Positions 44,583-53,227 of a stretch of 58,720 nt of DNA are shown here, piece by piece. Positions within the stretch are counted from its first letter, which is position 1, and each line of letters begins with the position of its first letter. A program made the translations under genes and the position numbers. A model generated the notes under the pieces. The model saw only the letters and a program-made list of their open reading frames with translations. It searched no databases and was not told where the DNA came from. The stretch lies in contig JAHECO010000094.1 in NCBI GenBank assembly GCA_024641705.1, positions 1-58,720 of the forward strand, read 5' to 3'. The DNA comes from Candidatus Kryptoniota bacterium (GTDB lineage Bacteria; Bacteroidota; Ignavibacteria; Kryptoniales; JAKASW01).

Positions 44583-44641
44583 TGTGCTTTTCCTCCTGTC
44601 GTTTGTGATCAATCTTTCCGGTCGCAAGGCTCGATATCTTC

Positions 44642-44998
44642 TCACGCCAGTTTGCCTGCGCGATATTCGAGGAGAATGGAACGAAGCTCCCGGTAGATCC
44701 GGTCGGCAATCCTGCCGACCATCCACTCTCTCTCCAGCCCTTCGGCCGGAGAGCCGACCTCAACAGATTCGTAGAACGCGTCCATACACCTGTTCAGCTC
44801 TCGATCCGGAAACAGGATAGTCCGGTCACCTTCAATAGCTATATCGGCTCTGTAAACCAAAAATTGACCCTGCTCTTCACCTGACAGCAAAAGCCTTGAT
44901 TTTTGGTCGTTTTGGGCGGGATAGACCCCTAAAGTCACCTGATAGGCATCCCGACCGCGCCTGATTACGCTCTGAACGATCCCGTAGTATCCTGCCAT
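44642..44998 (-). CDS. Small protein of unknown function, paralogue B
   Basis: 118 residues, with gggag five bases before the ATG. It begins M-A-G-Y-Y-G-I-V-Q-S-V-I-R-R-G-R-D-A-Y-Q-V-T and ends E-L-N-R-C-M-D-A-F-Y-E-S-V-E, then R-E-W-M-V-G-R-I-A-D-R-I. These segments align with paralogue A 60 bases downstream. The pair is likely one operon. The shared Cys in the third segment and the W-x-x-G-x-I-A helix are the most conserved parts. The function is unknown. Confidence 0.75.
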   Translation of the reverse strand: MAGYYGIVQSVIRRGRDAYQVTLGVYPAQNDQKSRLLLSGEEQGQFLVYRADIAIEGDRTILFPDRELNRCMDAFYESVEVGSPAEGLEREWMVGRIADRIYRELRSILLEYRAGKLA

Positions 44999-45110
44999 TT
45001 GTTCTCCCTTTGTTTTACGGCATATATATAATGCGATGGTCGGGGTGAAATCGTATCATCGAATGATAGTATTTCACTGAAAGCCGGACTTGGAGAGGAG
45101 ACGTGAAATG

Positions 45111-45218
45111 GGAATAGTGGAATAATGGAATGCTGGAATGACGGGATGGTGAAGTGGTGGATGGCGGCGATGTCGATTTGTGGAATAGTGGAATGGTGGA
45201 AAGATGGAATGATGGAGG
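45111..45218. repeat. Degenerate tggaat microsatellite
   Basis: Units of eight or nine bases starting tggaat are strung together (gtggaatag, tggaataa, tggaatgc, then tggaatag, tggaatgg, tggaatga), broken by a 40-base diverged stretch. It lies downstream of the WYL gene in its reading direction. Confidence 0.75.
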
Positions 45219-45260
45219 TGGATGCGAGACGAGGTGCCTGCGCGCCCCTGTCAGTCGCTG

Positions 45261-46154
45261 CTACTTCTTGCTTTTACCGGTTTCCGCGCCGTTCCGCTTG
45301 AGAATTCCTTTTGCCTTCGCGACGACGTACTCTCGCAGCCTGGCCGGCTTAACGACTTTCACTTCTCCGCCCCACGACAGGACCCAGCTTCCGACTTCCT
45401 CGATTGAGTTCACCTTCATCTCGAGGAGAACGCTGCCGTCGTCGTTCACTTTCAGTTCCTGTTCTTCGCTCCAGACGCGGTTGCTTATGACTTCCGCAAC
45501 CTTCCTGCCGAAGAGCAGGGAAACCTCGAACACGTCGCTCCCGCTGAAGAAGCCGAAGCTCCGTGCGTAGTAGTCGTCCGCAGAGTACTCCTTCTTCCTG
45601 CTGAACTTTTCACCCGATCTCACGATTCCTTTTATACCCCCAATTATGAACTGCTTGAATATGCCGCCTGAGACGGCGATGAGCCGCCAGTCACGGTTGC
45701 CGGGGATGATGTCATACGGTTCGAGGCGGTATTTCAGGAGCTTCGAGTCCTGGTGTCGAACGTAATCGATTTCGATTTTCTCCTGCAGCTCGATCGCCCC
45801 GACAAGCGCGGTGAAGACCTCCAGGGTATTCGCTGACAGTTGCTTGACCGTCAGCGAGATATTCTTCGGGAAGCTTATTATCCCGCTCACCGAAGTCAGG
45901 TATGTGGACAATAGTATCCGGTAGTCTTTTTCCGACAAATCCTTCAGGAGGGTGAGCCTGTTCTTTGAGCTGTGGATATCGAACCCCATCTCACGCAGGT
46001 CGCGAAGGTCCCGCTGGAGTGTCGCGGTCTCCACACCGAACCTGTCGCACAGATCCGCGACGGCATGGGTGGACGGCTCTCTGTGTACGAGCGAAAGTAC
46101 CTCGATCTGCCTCGCCGTCTTCGCGCGGTTGGTTTGCGGTTCGGTCTTGCCCAT
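45261..46154 (-). CDS. WYL-domain transcription regulator
   Basis: The 297-residue protein has an N-terminal DeoR-like winged helix (about 10-70: R-Q-I-E-V-L-S-L-V, V-A-D-L-C-D-R-F-G-V-E-T-A-T-L-Q-R-D-L), then a WYL-type ligand-binding domain (about 130-200, with I-E-I-D-Y-V-R-H-Q and R-L-E-P-Y-D-I) and a C-terminal WCX region. The name-giving tripeptide is altered to W-R-L. WYL regulators sense nucleotides or nucleic acids in defence and repair settings. No target operon is evident beside it; the neighbours are the paralogue pair and a propeller gene. ggagg lies six bases before the ATG. Confidence 0.88.
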   Translation of the reverse strand: MGKTEPQTNRAKTARQIEVLSLVHREPSTHAVADLCDRFGVETATLQRDLRDLREMGFDIHSSKNRLTLLKDLSEKDYRILLSTYLTSVSGIISFPKNISLTVKQLSANTLEVFTALVGAIELQEKIEIDYVRHQDSKLLKYRLEPYDIIPGNRDWRLIAVSGGIFKQFIIGGIKGIVRSGEKFSRKKEYSADDYYARSFGFFSGSDVFEVSLLFGRKVAEVISNRVWSEEQELKVNDDGSVLLEMKVNSIEEVGSWVLSWGGEVKVVKPARLREYVVAKAKGILKRNGAETGKSKK

Positions 46155-46369
46155 CCGGATCCTCCAATGTGTTGTTTTGTCTTGACCGGGAGTAAATCAT
46201 CGCGGTGCCAAGGTCCGGCCATTATCCCCCGCTTCCTGGGAATAGCGGCCTCCGTCTCATCGATGACAAAAATGAAATTATTGAATTGGGTCGCATATTT
46301 CAATCCTGACGTTGTCTTCACGCAATCCATCCGATCTCGCCTGTCGGTAGGACAGGCCCCGGCAACCAC

Positions 46370-46397
46370 AAAAAAGGCGGATCAGTAGATCCGCCTT
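46370..46397 (-). terminator. Terminator after the YncE-like gene
   Basis: ggcggatc (46376-46383) and gatccgcc (46388-46395) pair around a four-base loop. On the minus strand the stem is followed by six T. It lies about 30 bases after the stop at 46429. Confidence 0.88.
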
Positions 46398-46428
46398 CTC
46401 TCAAAAGTCGTGTTGCCGATGCCGGTCC

Positions 46429-47469
46429 TTACTTAACCGGTGCCACCTCGAGCACCACAAACGAATTCTCTTTCATCGTCGGCCGAGGGTGCGGGTTGGC
46501 CGCAGTCGGTGCCGGACGAGGATTAAACTCGGCTGTCGGGAGGAAGAGATGATGGTTTTTCGTGTCGAGGGTAATAGTCCTTGCTCCGAGCTGCGTGGGG
46601 AGATCCTCGAGCACCTTATACGAATCCTTCCCTTCCCTCTGAACGATCGTCAGGGTACCCTCGCCGTTCGAGCTATATGCTCGCTGAAGGACCGGATCGT
46701 ATGCGGCATCGTCTACGTGTCCCCCGATCGGAAGCGTGGTGATGACCTTCCCGTCGAGCGCGTTCATAACGACCATCAGCTTGTTGTGGCACACCGAAAA
46801 GAGGACATGATTCCCGGCATCTATCGCAAGCCCGCTGGGATGTTCGCCGGGCGCAAGCGGCCAGACATGCTCTATCTTCATAGTGGCGGGATTGATCTCA
46901 TCGATCAGACTCTTGTCCTCGATATTGATGTAGATCTTTCCATGCCCGTCGGTGACCGAGAACTCCGGCCCTCCCGACAGCTCGATCGTGCCGATGACCT
47001 TGTCTTTACGCGCGTCAATCACCGTCGAATTCGCCGTCCTGCCGTTGCAAGTGAACACTCTGTGAGTGAACGGATCATAAAGTATGGCATCAGGGTCTCT
47101 CCCGGTAACTTGTATTTTCGCCGTGACTTTCAACGTCTTCAGGTTGAACACCGTGACCGAGGAGTCTGCGCCGTCGCTGATGAACCCCTTGTTCAGGTCC
47201 TCTGCCAGCGCAATTCCGTGCACGCCTTCAGTATTCGGTATCGTCCCGACGAGCTTGCCGGTTTTAACGTCGACCACCTGGACCATAGTACCGCGAGAGA
47301 CGAAGATCCTCCCGGTTGGGGCATCGAAAGAGAGGTAGTCCCACCAGGTCACTCCCGGCAGGTGAATCTTCCTCACCACCTCGTAATTGGAATGTTTGGG
47401 TTGAGCATTTGCGGAAACGCCGGTAACGGCAGGCAAAACGAATGCTAATGCAATCGCTAGTCTTCTCAT
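46429..47469 (-). CDS. Exported YncE-like beta-propeller protein
   Basis: The 346-residue product has a signal peptide (L-A-I-A-L-A-F-V-L-P-A-V-T-G-V-S-A-N-A) and about seven 40-residue repeats of the YVTN/YncE kind: V-V-D-V-K-T-G-K-L-V-G-T-I, V-F-N-L-K-T-L-K-V-T-A-K-I, V-I-D-A-R-K-D-K-V-I-G-T-I, M-N-A-L-D-G-K-V-I-T-T-L. It is probably a periplasmic or secreted propeller that binds ligand or protein rather than an enzyme. aaaggag precedes the ATG by seven bases. Confidence 0.9.
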   Translation of the reverse strand: MRRLAIALAFVLPAVTGVSANAQPKHSNYEVVRKIHLPGVTWWDYLSFDAPTGRIFVSRGTMVQVVDVKTGKLVGTIPNTEGVHGIALAEDLNKGFISDGADSSVTVFNLKTLKVTAKIQVTGRDPDAILYDPFTHRVFTCNGRTANSTVIDARKDKVIGTIELSGGPEFSVTDGHGKIYINIEDKSLIDEINPATMKIEHVWPLAPGEHPSGLAIDAGNHVLFSVCHNKLMVVMNALDGKVITTLPIGGHVDDAAYDPVLQRAYSSNGEGTLTIVQREGKDSYKVLEDLPTQLGARTITLDTKNHHLFLPTAEFNPRPAPTAANPHPRPTMKENSFVVLEVAPVK

Positions 47470-47753
47470 TCTACCACTCCTTTCCTTGTTTTTACATTCC
47501 GGGCGACTTCGTGAAAATGATTCCTCGCCCGTGAAGTCATCGGTTTTTTCCTATCGCAGGAGGGGCCTCGCGCTCCTTCATGAATGGGATGGAAATGCAC
47601 GACGGGAACAGGGCTTAAGCGCCGATTCACCGGCTGCAGTTCCATTATGAGTCCAAATCTAAGTTGACAAAATGAAGTCAGGATGAATTCGAGAGCGCGA
47701 TGCGCGGGATCAGGAGCCGCCGCACGATCGCCTTCGGCCACGTTGGCCCTATT

Positions 47754-50700
47754 CTACGGGTACAGGACCTTATGAACCTTCTTGGCAAGTTCGTAAGCCG
47801 TGAAGGGTTTCTGGAGGAATTCGACTCCGTCACCGAGGACCCCTTCGGGCGCGAGCGCATTGGCGCTGTACCCGGACATGAACAGCGTTTTGATACCCGG
47901 CCTGAGAGCAGCTATCTTCTCGCTCAACTCCCTCCCGTTCATGGCCGGCAATATTACATCTGTCAACAGGACATCGATCTTCTCCGGATATGCCTCGCAG
48001 AAAACGATCGCTTCTTCCGCATCGAGCGCCGTCATGACCTTGTAGCCGTATTCTTCCAGGTTCTCTTTTACGAGCTCGATCAGATCGGCCTGGTCCTCGA
48101 CCAGTAGGACGGTCTCGCTCGACCGGAGGGATTGAGGAGAAACCATTTCCTCCACCTCTTCAGTCTGTTCCTTGTCGAACCGCGGAAGGTAAATGCAGAA
48201 TGTCGTGCCTTCACCGGGCGCGCTTCTCACCGTTATCGCGCCGTTGTTACGCTTGACGATCCCGTAGACCGTCGCCAGCCCCAGACCGGACGCCTGACCT
48301 TTTTGCTTGGTCGTGAAGAAAGGTTCGAAGATCCGCTCCTGGAGGTTCCTGTTCATCCCTCTGCCGGTATCGGAGACAGAAATCATTACGTATTCGCCCG
48401 GCGTGAAACCGACATGCTTGCGGACGAACGATTCGTCCACGACGACATTGGAAGATTTTATCTCGATCGTCCCCGAATCTCCGGTAATGGCATCCCTTGC
48501 ATTTGCCGCGAGGTTTACCAGCATCTGATCCAGGTGAGTCGGATCGATCCTGACATTCCACAATCCCTTCAACGGGACGATCTCGAGTTTGAGTGAATCT
48601 CCGATTATCCTCTGGAGCATCCCCTCCACCGTATCGATCGACTTATTGACATCGACAACCCGGGGGGACATCACGCCCTTCTGAGCGAAAGCAAGGAGTT
48701 GTTTTGTGAGGTCAGCACCCCTCCTTGTGGCGGTAAGGATGGCCTCGACCGGCATCCGGGCGGGATCATGTTCGTTCAGTTTCCTCTTGAGCAGCTCGCC
48801 GTATCCGAGTATCACACCCAGGATATTATTGTAGTCGTGCGCGACTCCGCCCGCGAGTTCACCTATCCCTTCGAGCTTCTTGGCCTGCAGGAGCTGATCC
48901 TCGAAGGATTTGCGCATAGTGATGTCCTGCTTTATCCAGACGAAGTGGGTCACCGCCCCCTTGTCGTCAAGAACCGGCGTAATTGTAAGATCTTCCGTGT
49001 AGAGCGTACCGCTATTGCGACGGTTTATGATTTCACCGTGCCAGACGCTCCCCGAGAGGATCGTATCCCAGAGAGACTTGTAGAACCTCTCATCCTGCTC
49101 GCCGGAGCCGGTAATATCGAAAACTTTCCGGCCGGTCGCTTCTGAAACCGAGTAACCGGTAAGCGTCTCGAACGCAGGATTGGCCCACACGATAACGCCC
49201 TCTTTGTCCGTCACCACAATGGCATTTGCCGCAGTCTTCAGCGCCACGTTCTGCAGGCGGAGCTGTTCCTGAACGCTCATCCGGTTCGTCATATCCCTTG
49301 CGACGACCTGGACCGAAGGCTTTCCGAGATAAGTTATCGGCGCCACGATCACGTGCACGTCCAGGCTTGAGCCGTCTCCGCGGAGAAATTTCTCACTCTC
49401 CAGCTCGACGGGCTTTAGCGACTTATGCATCTCATCCAGCCCGCCGGCAATCCGCTGATGGGAATCGGGATGGACCAGATCAAGAAGCCTATTCCCGACG
49501 ATCGCTTCCGTCGAATCGGCGCCGAGCAGCTTAAGTGCCGCAGGGTTTACATAGACAAGGCTGTCTTCGGTGAGGACCATTATAGCATCCGGAGATTTGT
49601 CGACCAGCAGTCGGTGCTGCTCTTCGCTCTCTTCGAGCTTCTCCCTGGCGTTTCTTCGCTCCGTCACGTCGTACACTGTGCCGAGCACTGCAACATCCCC
49701 TTTGTAAGTCGTCGTGGCCGCGGTAAAATCGATCCACCGGCTTTCACCGGATTTGGTCCTTACCCTCAGCTCGAAGTGGTTGGGAACGGTTTCACCTCTC
49801 TGGCGGGCCATGCCCAGCTCTTTTACAAGCTCCCGGAAATCAGGATGGACGACGTCCCAGAAGTCCATCTTTAAAAGCTCTTCTTCGCTGTATCCCGTCA
49901 CCCTGACACAAGCGGCATTGACGTAGCAGATCTTGTTCCTCTGGTACATAAAGATCGCCGTCGACGCAGACTCGGCGAGGGTCTTGAATTTCTGTTCGCT
50001 TTCCCTCAGAGCGTTCTCCGCCATCTTGCGCTGCGTAATGTCGTAGAGCATGAACTGCGCCTGCTGGATCTCACCGTCCGGGTTGCGGACGATCTTCCCC
50101 TCCACGGCAACCGTGACCCTCCGTCCGTCCTTGGCGATCACGTCGACCTCGAGATTCCCGAGCGCGCCCGCTGTCTTGAATGCCTCAAGCCTTTCCTTGA
50201 GGAGATCCGCGTGCTCGGGCGCGACGAATTCGACGAAATCCTTCTCGACAGCTTCACCCTTCCGATATCCCAGCAGGTCCATCCAGCTGGTATTCACGTC
50301 GACTATCTTCCAGCGGGCATCGAGCAGGTGATACGGAACGGGTGAGTTCTCATACAGCAGCCGGTAGCGCATCTCGCTTTCCCGGATGGCGTCGTCGGCT
50401 TTATCCTTCTCGGTAATGTCTTCAAAGATACCTATGCCCCCGGCAGCAGATACACCCTGAGGCGCGATCGCCGTGAAAGTAGTGCGCACGTGTATCGTCT
50501 TGTTGGACGTGAACGAGCGATATTCGCCCTCGTACACACCGAGTTTGCCTTCAAGCACACTCCTGACGGCGCTCACCAGCTCCTTGCTCGGCAACTCCAG
50601 CAGCTTCAGCCCTATCACCGACTTCCGGGAAGACCCCATGATATTCGCGAGGCTTTCGCTGCAGTCCGTTATGATTCCGTTGTCGTCGAAATGAAGGATC

Positions 50701-52253
50701 CCGAGGGGAGATTTCTCAAAGATAGACCTGTACTTTTCTTCACTCCGTTTCAACGCGGTCTCGGCACTCTTTCGCGTGGTGAGATCGCGGCTGATGCTCA
50801 CAAAATAATCTTCACCGTCGACAGCAAGCCGCTGCAGCCTGGTTTCCACCGGGAAGCCAGAGCCGTCTTTTCGTTTATGCATCGTTTCGAAAACAATGCC
50901 ACTGCCGTCCGCCGTGTTGATTCGCTGCTGTAAAGATTCCCATGAATCGGCAGGACGCAGATCGTATATCGTCTTCTCCAGTAATTCTTCCCGTGAATAT
51001 CCATATACCGCTTCCGAGGCCCGGCTCGCCTCAACGATCTTGCCGTCAGCCTTCCGGAAGAAGAGGACGATTTCCGAGGACTCCCTGAAGAATTGTTCGT
51101 ACTTGTTCGTCCCGGGCTGGGCGGCAGGATGATGCGTGATTTCACGACAGAACCCTTCACGGTAAACGATTTTGCCGGCATCGTCGCGCACGTACCTCGC
51201 GTGGTCTTCGACTTCTATTTCAACTCCGTCTTTCTTCCGCAGGCGATAAGTCTCGGGCACGACGATGTACTCACGCATCTCATTATTGCTTCCCAACACG
51301 GGAGCGTCGACGTAGATCGACCCTGACACGTCGGGGGACAGCAATTCTTTCCTTGTATAACCGAGCATCGAGGCAAAGGCCTGGTTCGCCTCCACGAACT
51401 TATCTTCGGGTGTTCTACGGTAGTAGCCCTCGGGCATGAGCTCCATGAGCCGGTTGATATCCGGCGTGTCTTCGGTCGGCGCCACCTCTTCGTGCTTCTG
51501 TGCGGATGCCTCACCGATTATGAGGTGCACGAGTCTTTTTTCGCCGACGGTTACCTCCGTCCCCTGCATAACGCACGAGCGCGTCTCTCCTCCGGCCAGC
51601 CGATGGTCACAGTAGATCATGCTGCCGGCGCCTCCCGACATCGAATCGGATAGTTTCTTCAACAGTTCGTCGCCCGGGAGAGCGACAAGGTCCGCGATCT
51701 GCATTGAACTCAATTTCTCGCGGGGGTACCTGTAGAAGGAGGCCGCGGACGGATTGGCATCGGAGATCTTTCCGCTCTCCGGTTCATACAAAATCATGGG
51801 TGCGTTGTTCTTCTCGAAGATCAGACGGAAGCGATCTTCACTCTCCTGGCTGGTTTGAGGCGAGCGATTTTGTCCCAAAAGGCTGTTCACTATTACGAAG
51901 GCCGCCCTGTGTCCCTCGTATTTCAGACCCTGGGTGGTAATGTCAACCTCGATGACTGCCCCGCTCTTCAACCGGTGTCTCCACCCTCGCCATTCCCGTA
52001 TTACCGGCTTTCCGTCGACCGGCTTTTTGCCCGGGTCGACCTCTTCCGGCGGCCTGAGATCGTTGATCGACATGCCGAGGAATTCGGGCCTTGAGTATCC
52101 ATACCTCCGGACCGCCGCCTCGTTGACCGCAAGAAAACGCAAAGTCTCGAGATCGTAAATCCACATCGGGAGGGGATTACTATCGAACAGAGTCCTGAAT
52201 AAGTCTCCCTCATTGGGAGTCGGTTGACCCATGTAGTGTTCCGTGGCTATCAT
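47754..52253 (-). CDS. Hybrid histidine kinase with nine PAS domains
   Basis: The 1,499-residue protein has no membrane helix. I count nine successive PAS or PAS-PAC units from about residue 18 to 1105, each ending in the D-I-T-x-R/K type linker. A HisKA domain follows with the phospho-His in G-G-V-A-H-D-Y-N-N (about 1120), then an ATP-binding domain (L-A-A-N-A-R-D-A-I, D-T-G-R-G-M, G-L-G-L-A-T-V-Y-G-I) and a C-terminal receiver (V-L-L-V-E-D-Q, phospho-Asp in V-L-L-T-D-V-I-L-P). This is a cytoplasmic multi-input sensor. No DNA-binding partner is adjacent. The nearest following cluster encodes pilin-like proteins, a link I can only note. Confidence 0.92.
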   Translation of the reverse strand: MIATEHYMGQPTPNEGDLFRTLFDSNPLPMWIYDLETLRFLAVNEAAVRRYGYSRPEFLGMSINDLRPPEEVDPGKKPVDGKPVIREWRGWRHRLKSGAVIEVDITTQGLKYEGHRAAFVIVNSLLGQNRSPQTSQESEDRFRLIFEKNNAPMILYEPESGKISDANPSAASFYRYPREKLSSMQIADLVALPGDELLKKLSDSMSGGAGSMIYCDHRLAGGETRSCVMQGTEVTVGEKRLVHLIIGEASAQKHEEVAPTEDTPDINRLMELMPEGYYRRTPEDKFVEANQAFASMLGYTRKELLSPDVSGSIYVDAPVLGSNNEMREYIVVPETYRLRKKDGVEIEVEDHARYVRDDAGKIVYREGFCREITHHPAAQPGTNKYEQFFRESSEIVLFFRKADGKIVEASRASEAVYGYSREELLEKTIYDLRPADSWESLQQRINTADGSGIVFETMHKRKDGSGFPVETRLQRLAVDGEDYFVSISRDLTTRKSAETALKRSEEKYRSIFEKSPLGILHFDDNGIITDCSESLANIMGSSRKSVIGLKLLELPSKELVSAVRSVLEGKLGVYEGEYRSFTSNKTIHVRTTFTAIAPQGVSAAGGIGIFEDITEKDKADDAIRESEMRYRLLYENSPVPYHLLDARWKIVDVNTSWMDLLGYRKGEAVEKDFVEFVAPEHADLLKERLEAFKTAGALGNLEVDVIAKDGRRVTVAVEGKIVRNPDGEIQQAQFMLYDITQRKMAENALRESEQKFKTLAESASTAIFMYQRNKICYVNAACVRVTGYSEEELLKMDFWDVVHPDFRELVKELGMARQRGETVPNHFELRVRTKSGESRWIDFTAATTTYKGDVAVLGTVYDVTERRNAREKLEESEEQHRLLVDKSPDAIMVLTEDSLVYVNPAALKLLGADSTEAIVGNRLLDLVHPDSHQRIAGGLDEMHKSLKPVELESEKFLRGDGSSLDVHVIVAPITYLGKPSVQVVARDMTNRMSVQEQLRLQNVALKTAANAIVVTDKEGVIVWANPAFETLTGYSVSEATGRKVFDITGSGEQDERFYKSLWDTILSGSVWHGEIINRRNSGTLYTEDLTITPVLDDKGAVTHFVWIKQDITMRKSFEDQLLQAKKLEGIGELAGGVAHDYNNILGVILGYGELLKRKLNEHDPARMPVEAILTATRRGADLTKQLLAFAQKGVMSPRVVDVNKSIDTVEGMLQRIIGDSLKLEIVPLKGLWNVRIDPTHLDQMLVNLAANARDAITGDSGTIEIKSSNVVVDESFVRKHVGFTPGEYVMISVSDTGRGMNRNLQERIFEPFFTTKQKGQASGLGLATVYGIVKRNNGAITVRSAPGEGTTFCIYLPRFDKEQTEEVEEMVSPQSLRSSETVLLVEDQADLIELVKENLEEYGYKVMTALDAEEAIVFCEAYPEKIDVLLTDVILPAMNGRELSEKIAALRPGIKTLFMSGYSANALAPEGVLGDGVEFLQKPFTAYELAKKVHKVLYP

Positions 52254-52806
52254 TTACCCAAACCGCCGTTTGTCCTTGCAAGATTGACGAATGACCAAAC
52301 GGCTCTCAGGTAGATTGTGCGAAATCCCTGTGGCCCGGTTTACGGAATGGCGCAACGAAAGGAGATAGTTATGGTAAAACCCCGTCCAACCAAGTTCGAT
52401 TTGTCCCGCTATCTGTTCTCCAGAATCTCTCATTTGTAAAGCCAATGGTTGCCGCTCATTCGCAAACCGAGATAAATACCGAGTACGATTACCCGGATTG
52501 CCTTTGATCTATTATAACTCACACATGTCGAGACTTCAAGCGGACTTGCGCGAAAGTCACCACTTTCCAGCCGAATGTGGGACGCCCTTAGCGTGTTAAG
52601 GTAAGGCCTTGATCCCATTATGTCCTGTGATTGCGGTCTCACAACCAGGCTTTTTTCGACGTTTTTTGACGTGCGCACATCTGCATAATGGTATAATCGG
52701 CATTTTTTCCTGAATCTGCAGGACCCTGTGAAGCGCGATCCTTATCGGAAAGATGGCCATCTCCAGCCGTCGCGGTGAGGCTAACCGGATGCCGATGTGG
52801 AACAGT
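52254..52806. other. Intergenic region without recognised genes
   Basis: About 550 bases upstream of the hybrid kinase. No convincing coding frame, RNA or terminator is seen. It may hold the kinase promoter, but no strong -35/-10 pair stands out. Confidence 0.5.
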
Positions 52807-53163
52807 CTAGCGGAAAGGATAAATATTGTATGGGAACCCCCACCAAATGCTCCCCGGGGGCCAATGAAATAACACAAAAGGTGCCGACAACACGACAAAT
52901 ATCCCTGTGTAGATCGCGAGAAGGATAGCCACTTCTCTGCCGGTTTCGGGAAGTGCTTTTCCGAGCACAAGGCGCGTTGGGAACGCGCCCAGCCTCGCAA
53001 GAAAGCCCGGCAGCGGCAACATGAATGGAGTCCTTTCACTGTACCGCACGTATTCTGCGCCGCGTTCGCGCCTCATCTTTATCTCCTCGATCAGCGCAAC
53101 CCCAACGATCACAACCGACGAGATGCAGCCTAATTCAGGATACCTAAGAGAGGATTTGTTGAC
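52807..53163 (-). pseudogene. Truncated isoprenylcysteine methyltransferase-like gene
   Basis: The frame reads L-R-Y-P-E-L-G-C-I-S-S-V-V-I-V-G-V-A-L-I-E-E-I-K-M-R-R-E-R-G-A-E-Y-V-R-Y-S-E-R-T-P-F-M-L-P-L-P. This matches the C-terminal part of ICMT/phospholipid-methyltransferase-type membrane proteins (arginine-His/Tyr-Pro, then E-E, G-x-E-Y, and P). A further hydrophobic helix follows (AILLAIYTGIFVVLSAPFVL). The N-terminal membrane helices are missing: an in-frame TAG at 53164-53166 closes the frame, and the pilin-like gene ends 62 bases further upstream. A GTG at 53112 could start a 101-residue product, but I judge it a remnant. Confidence 0.55.
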
Positions 53164-53227
53164 CTACCGGACGCAGACCGCTCCACCATGCCTTCCCGGT
53201 CGTCACCCCATCCCGCCAAAGAGACGA

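Noticed and set aside
45111-45218. CRISPR array
   Set aside because: Units are only eight or nine bases, degenerate and without unique spacers of constant length, and no cas gene is nearby.
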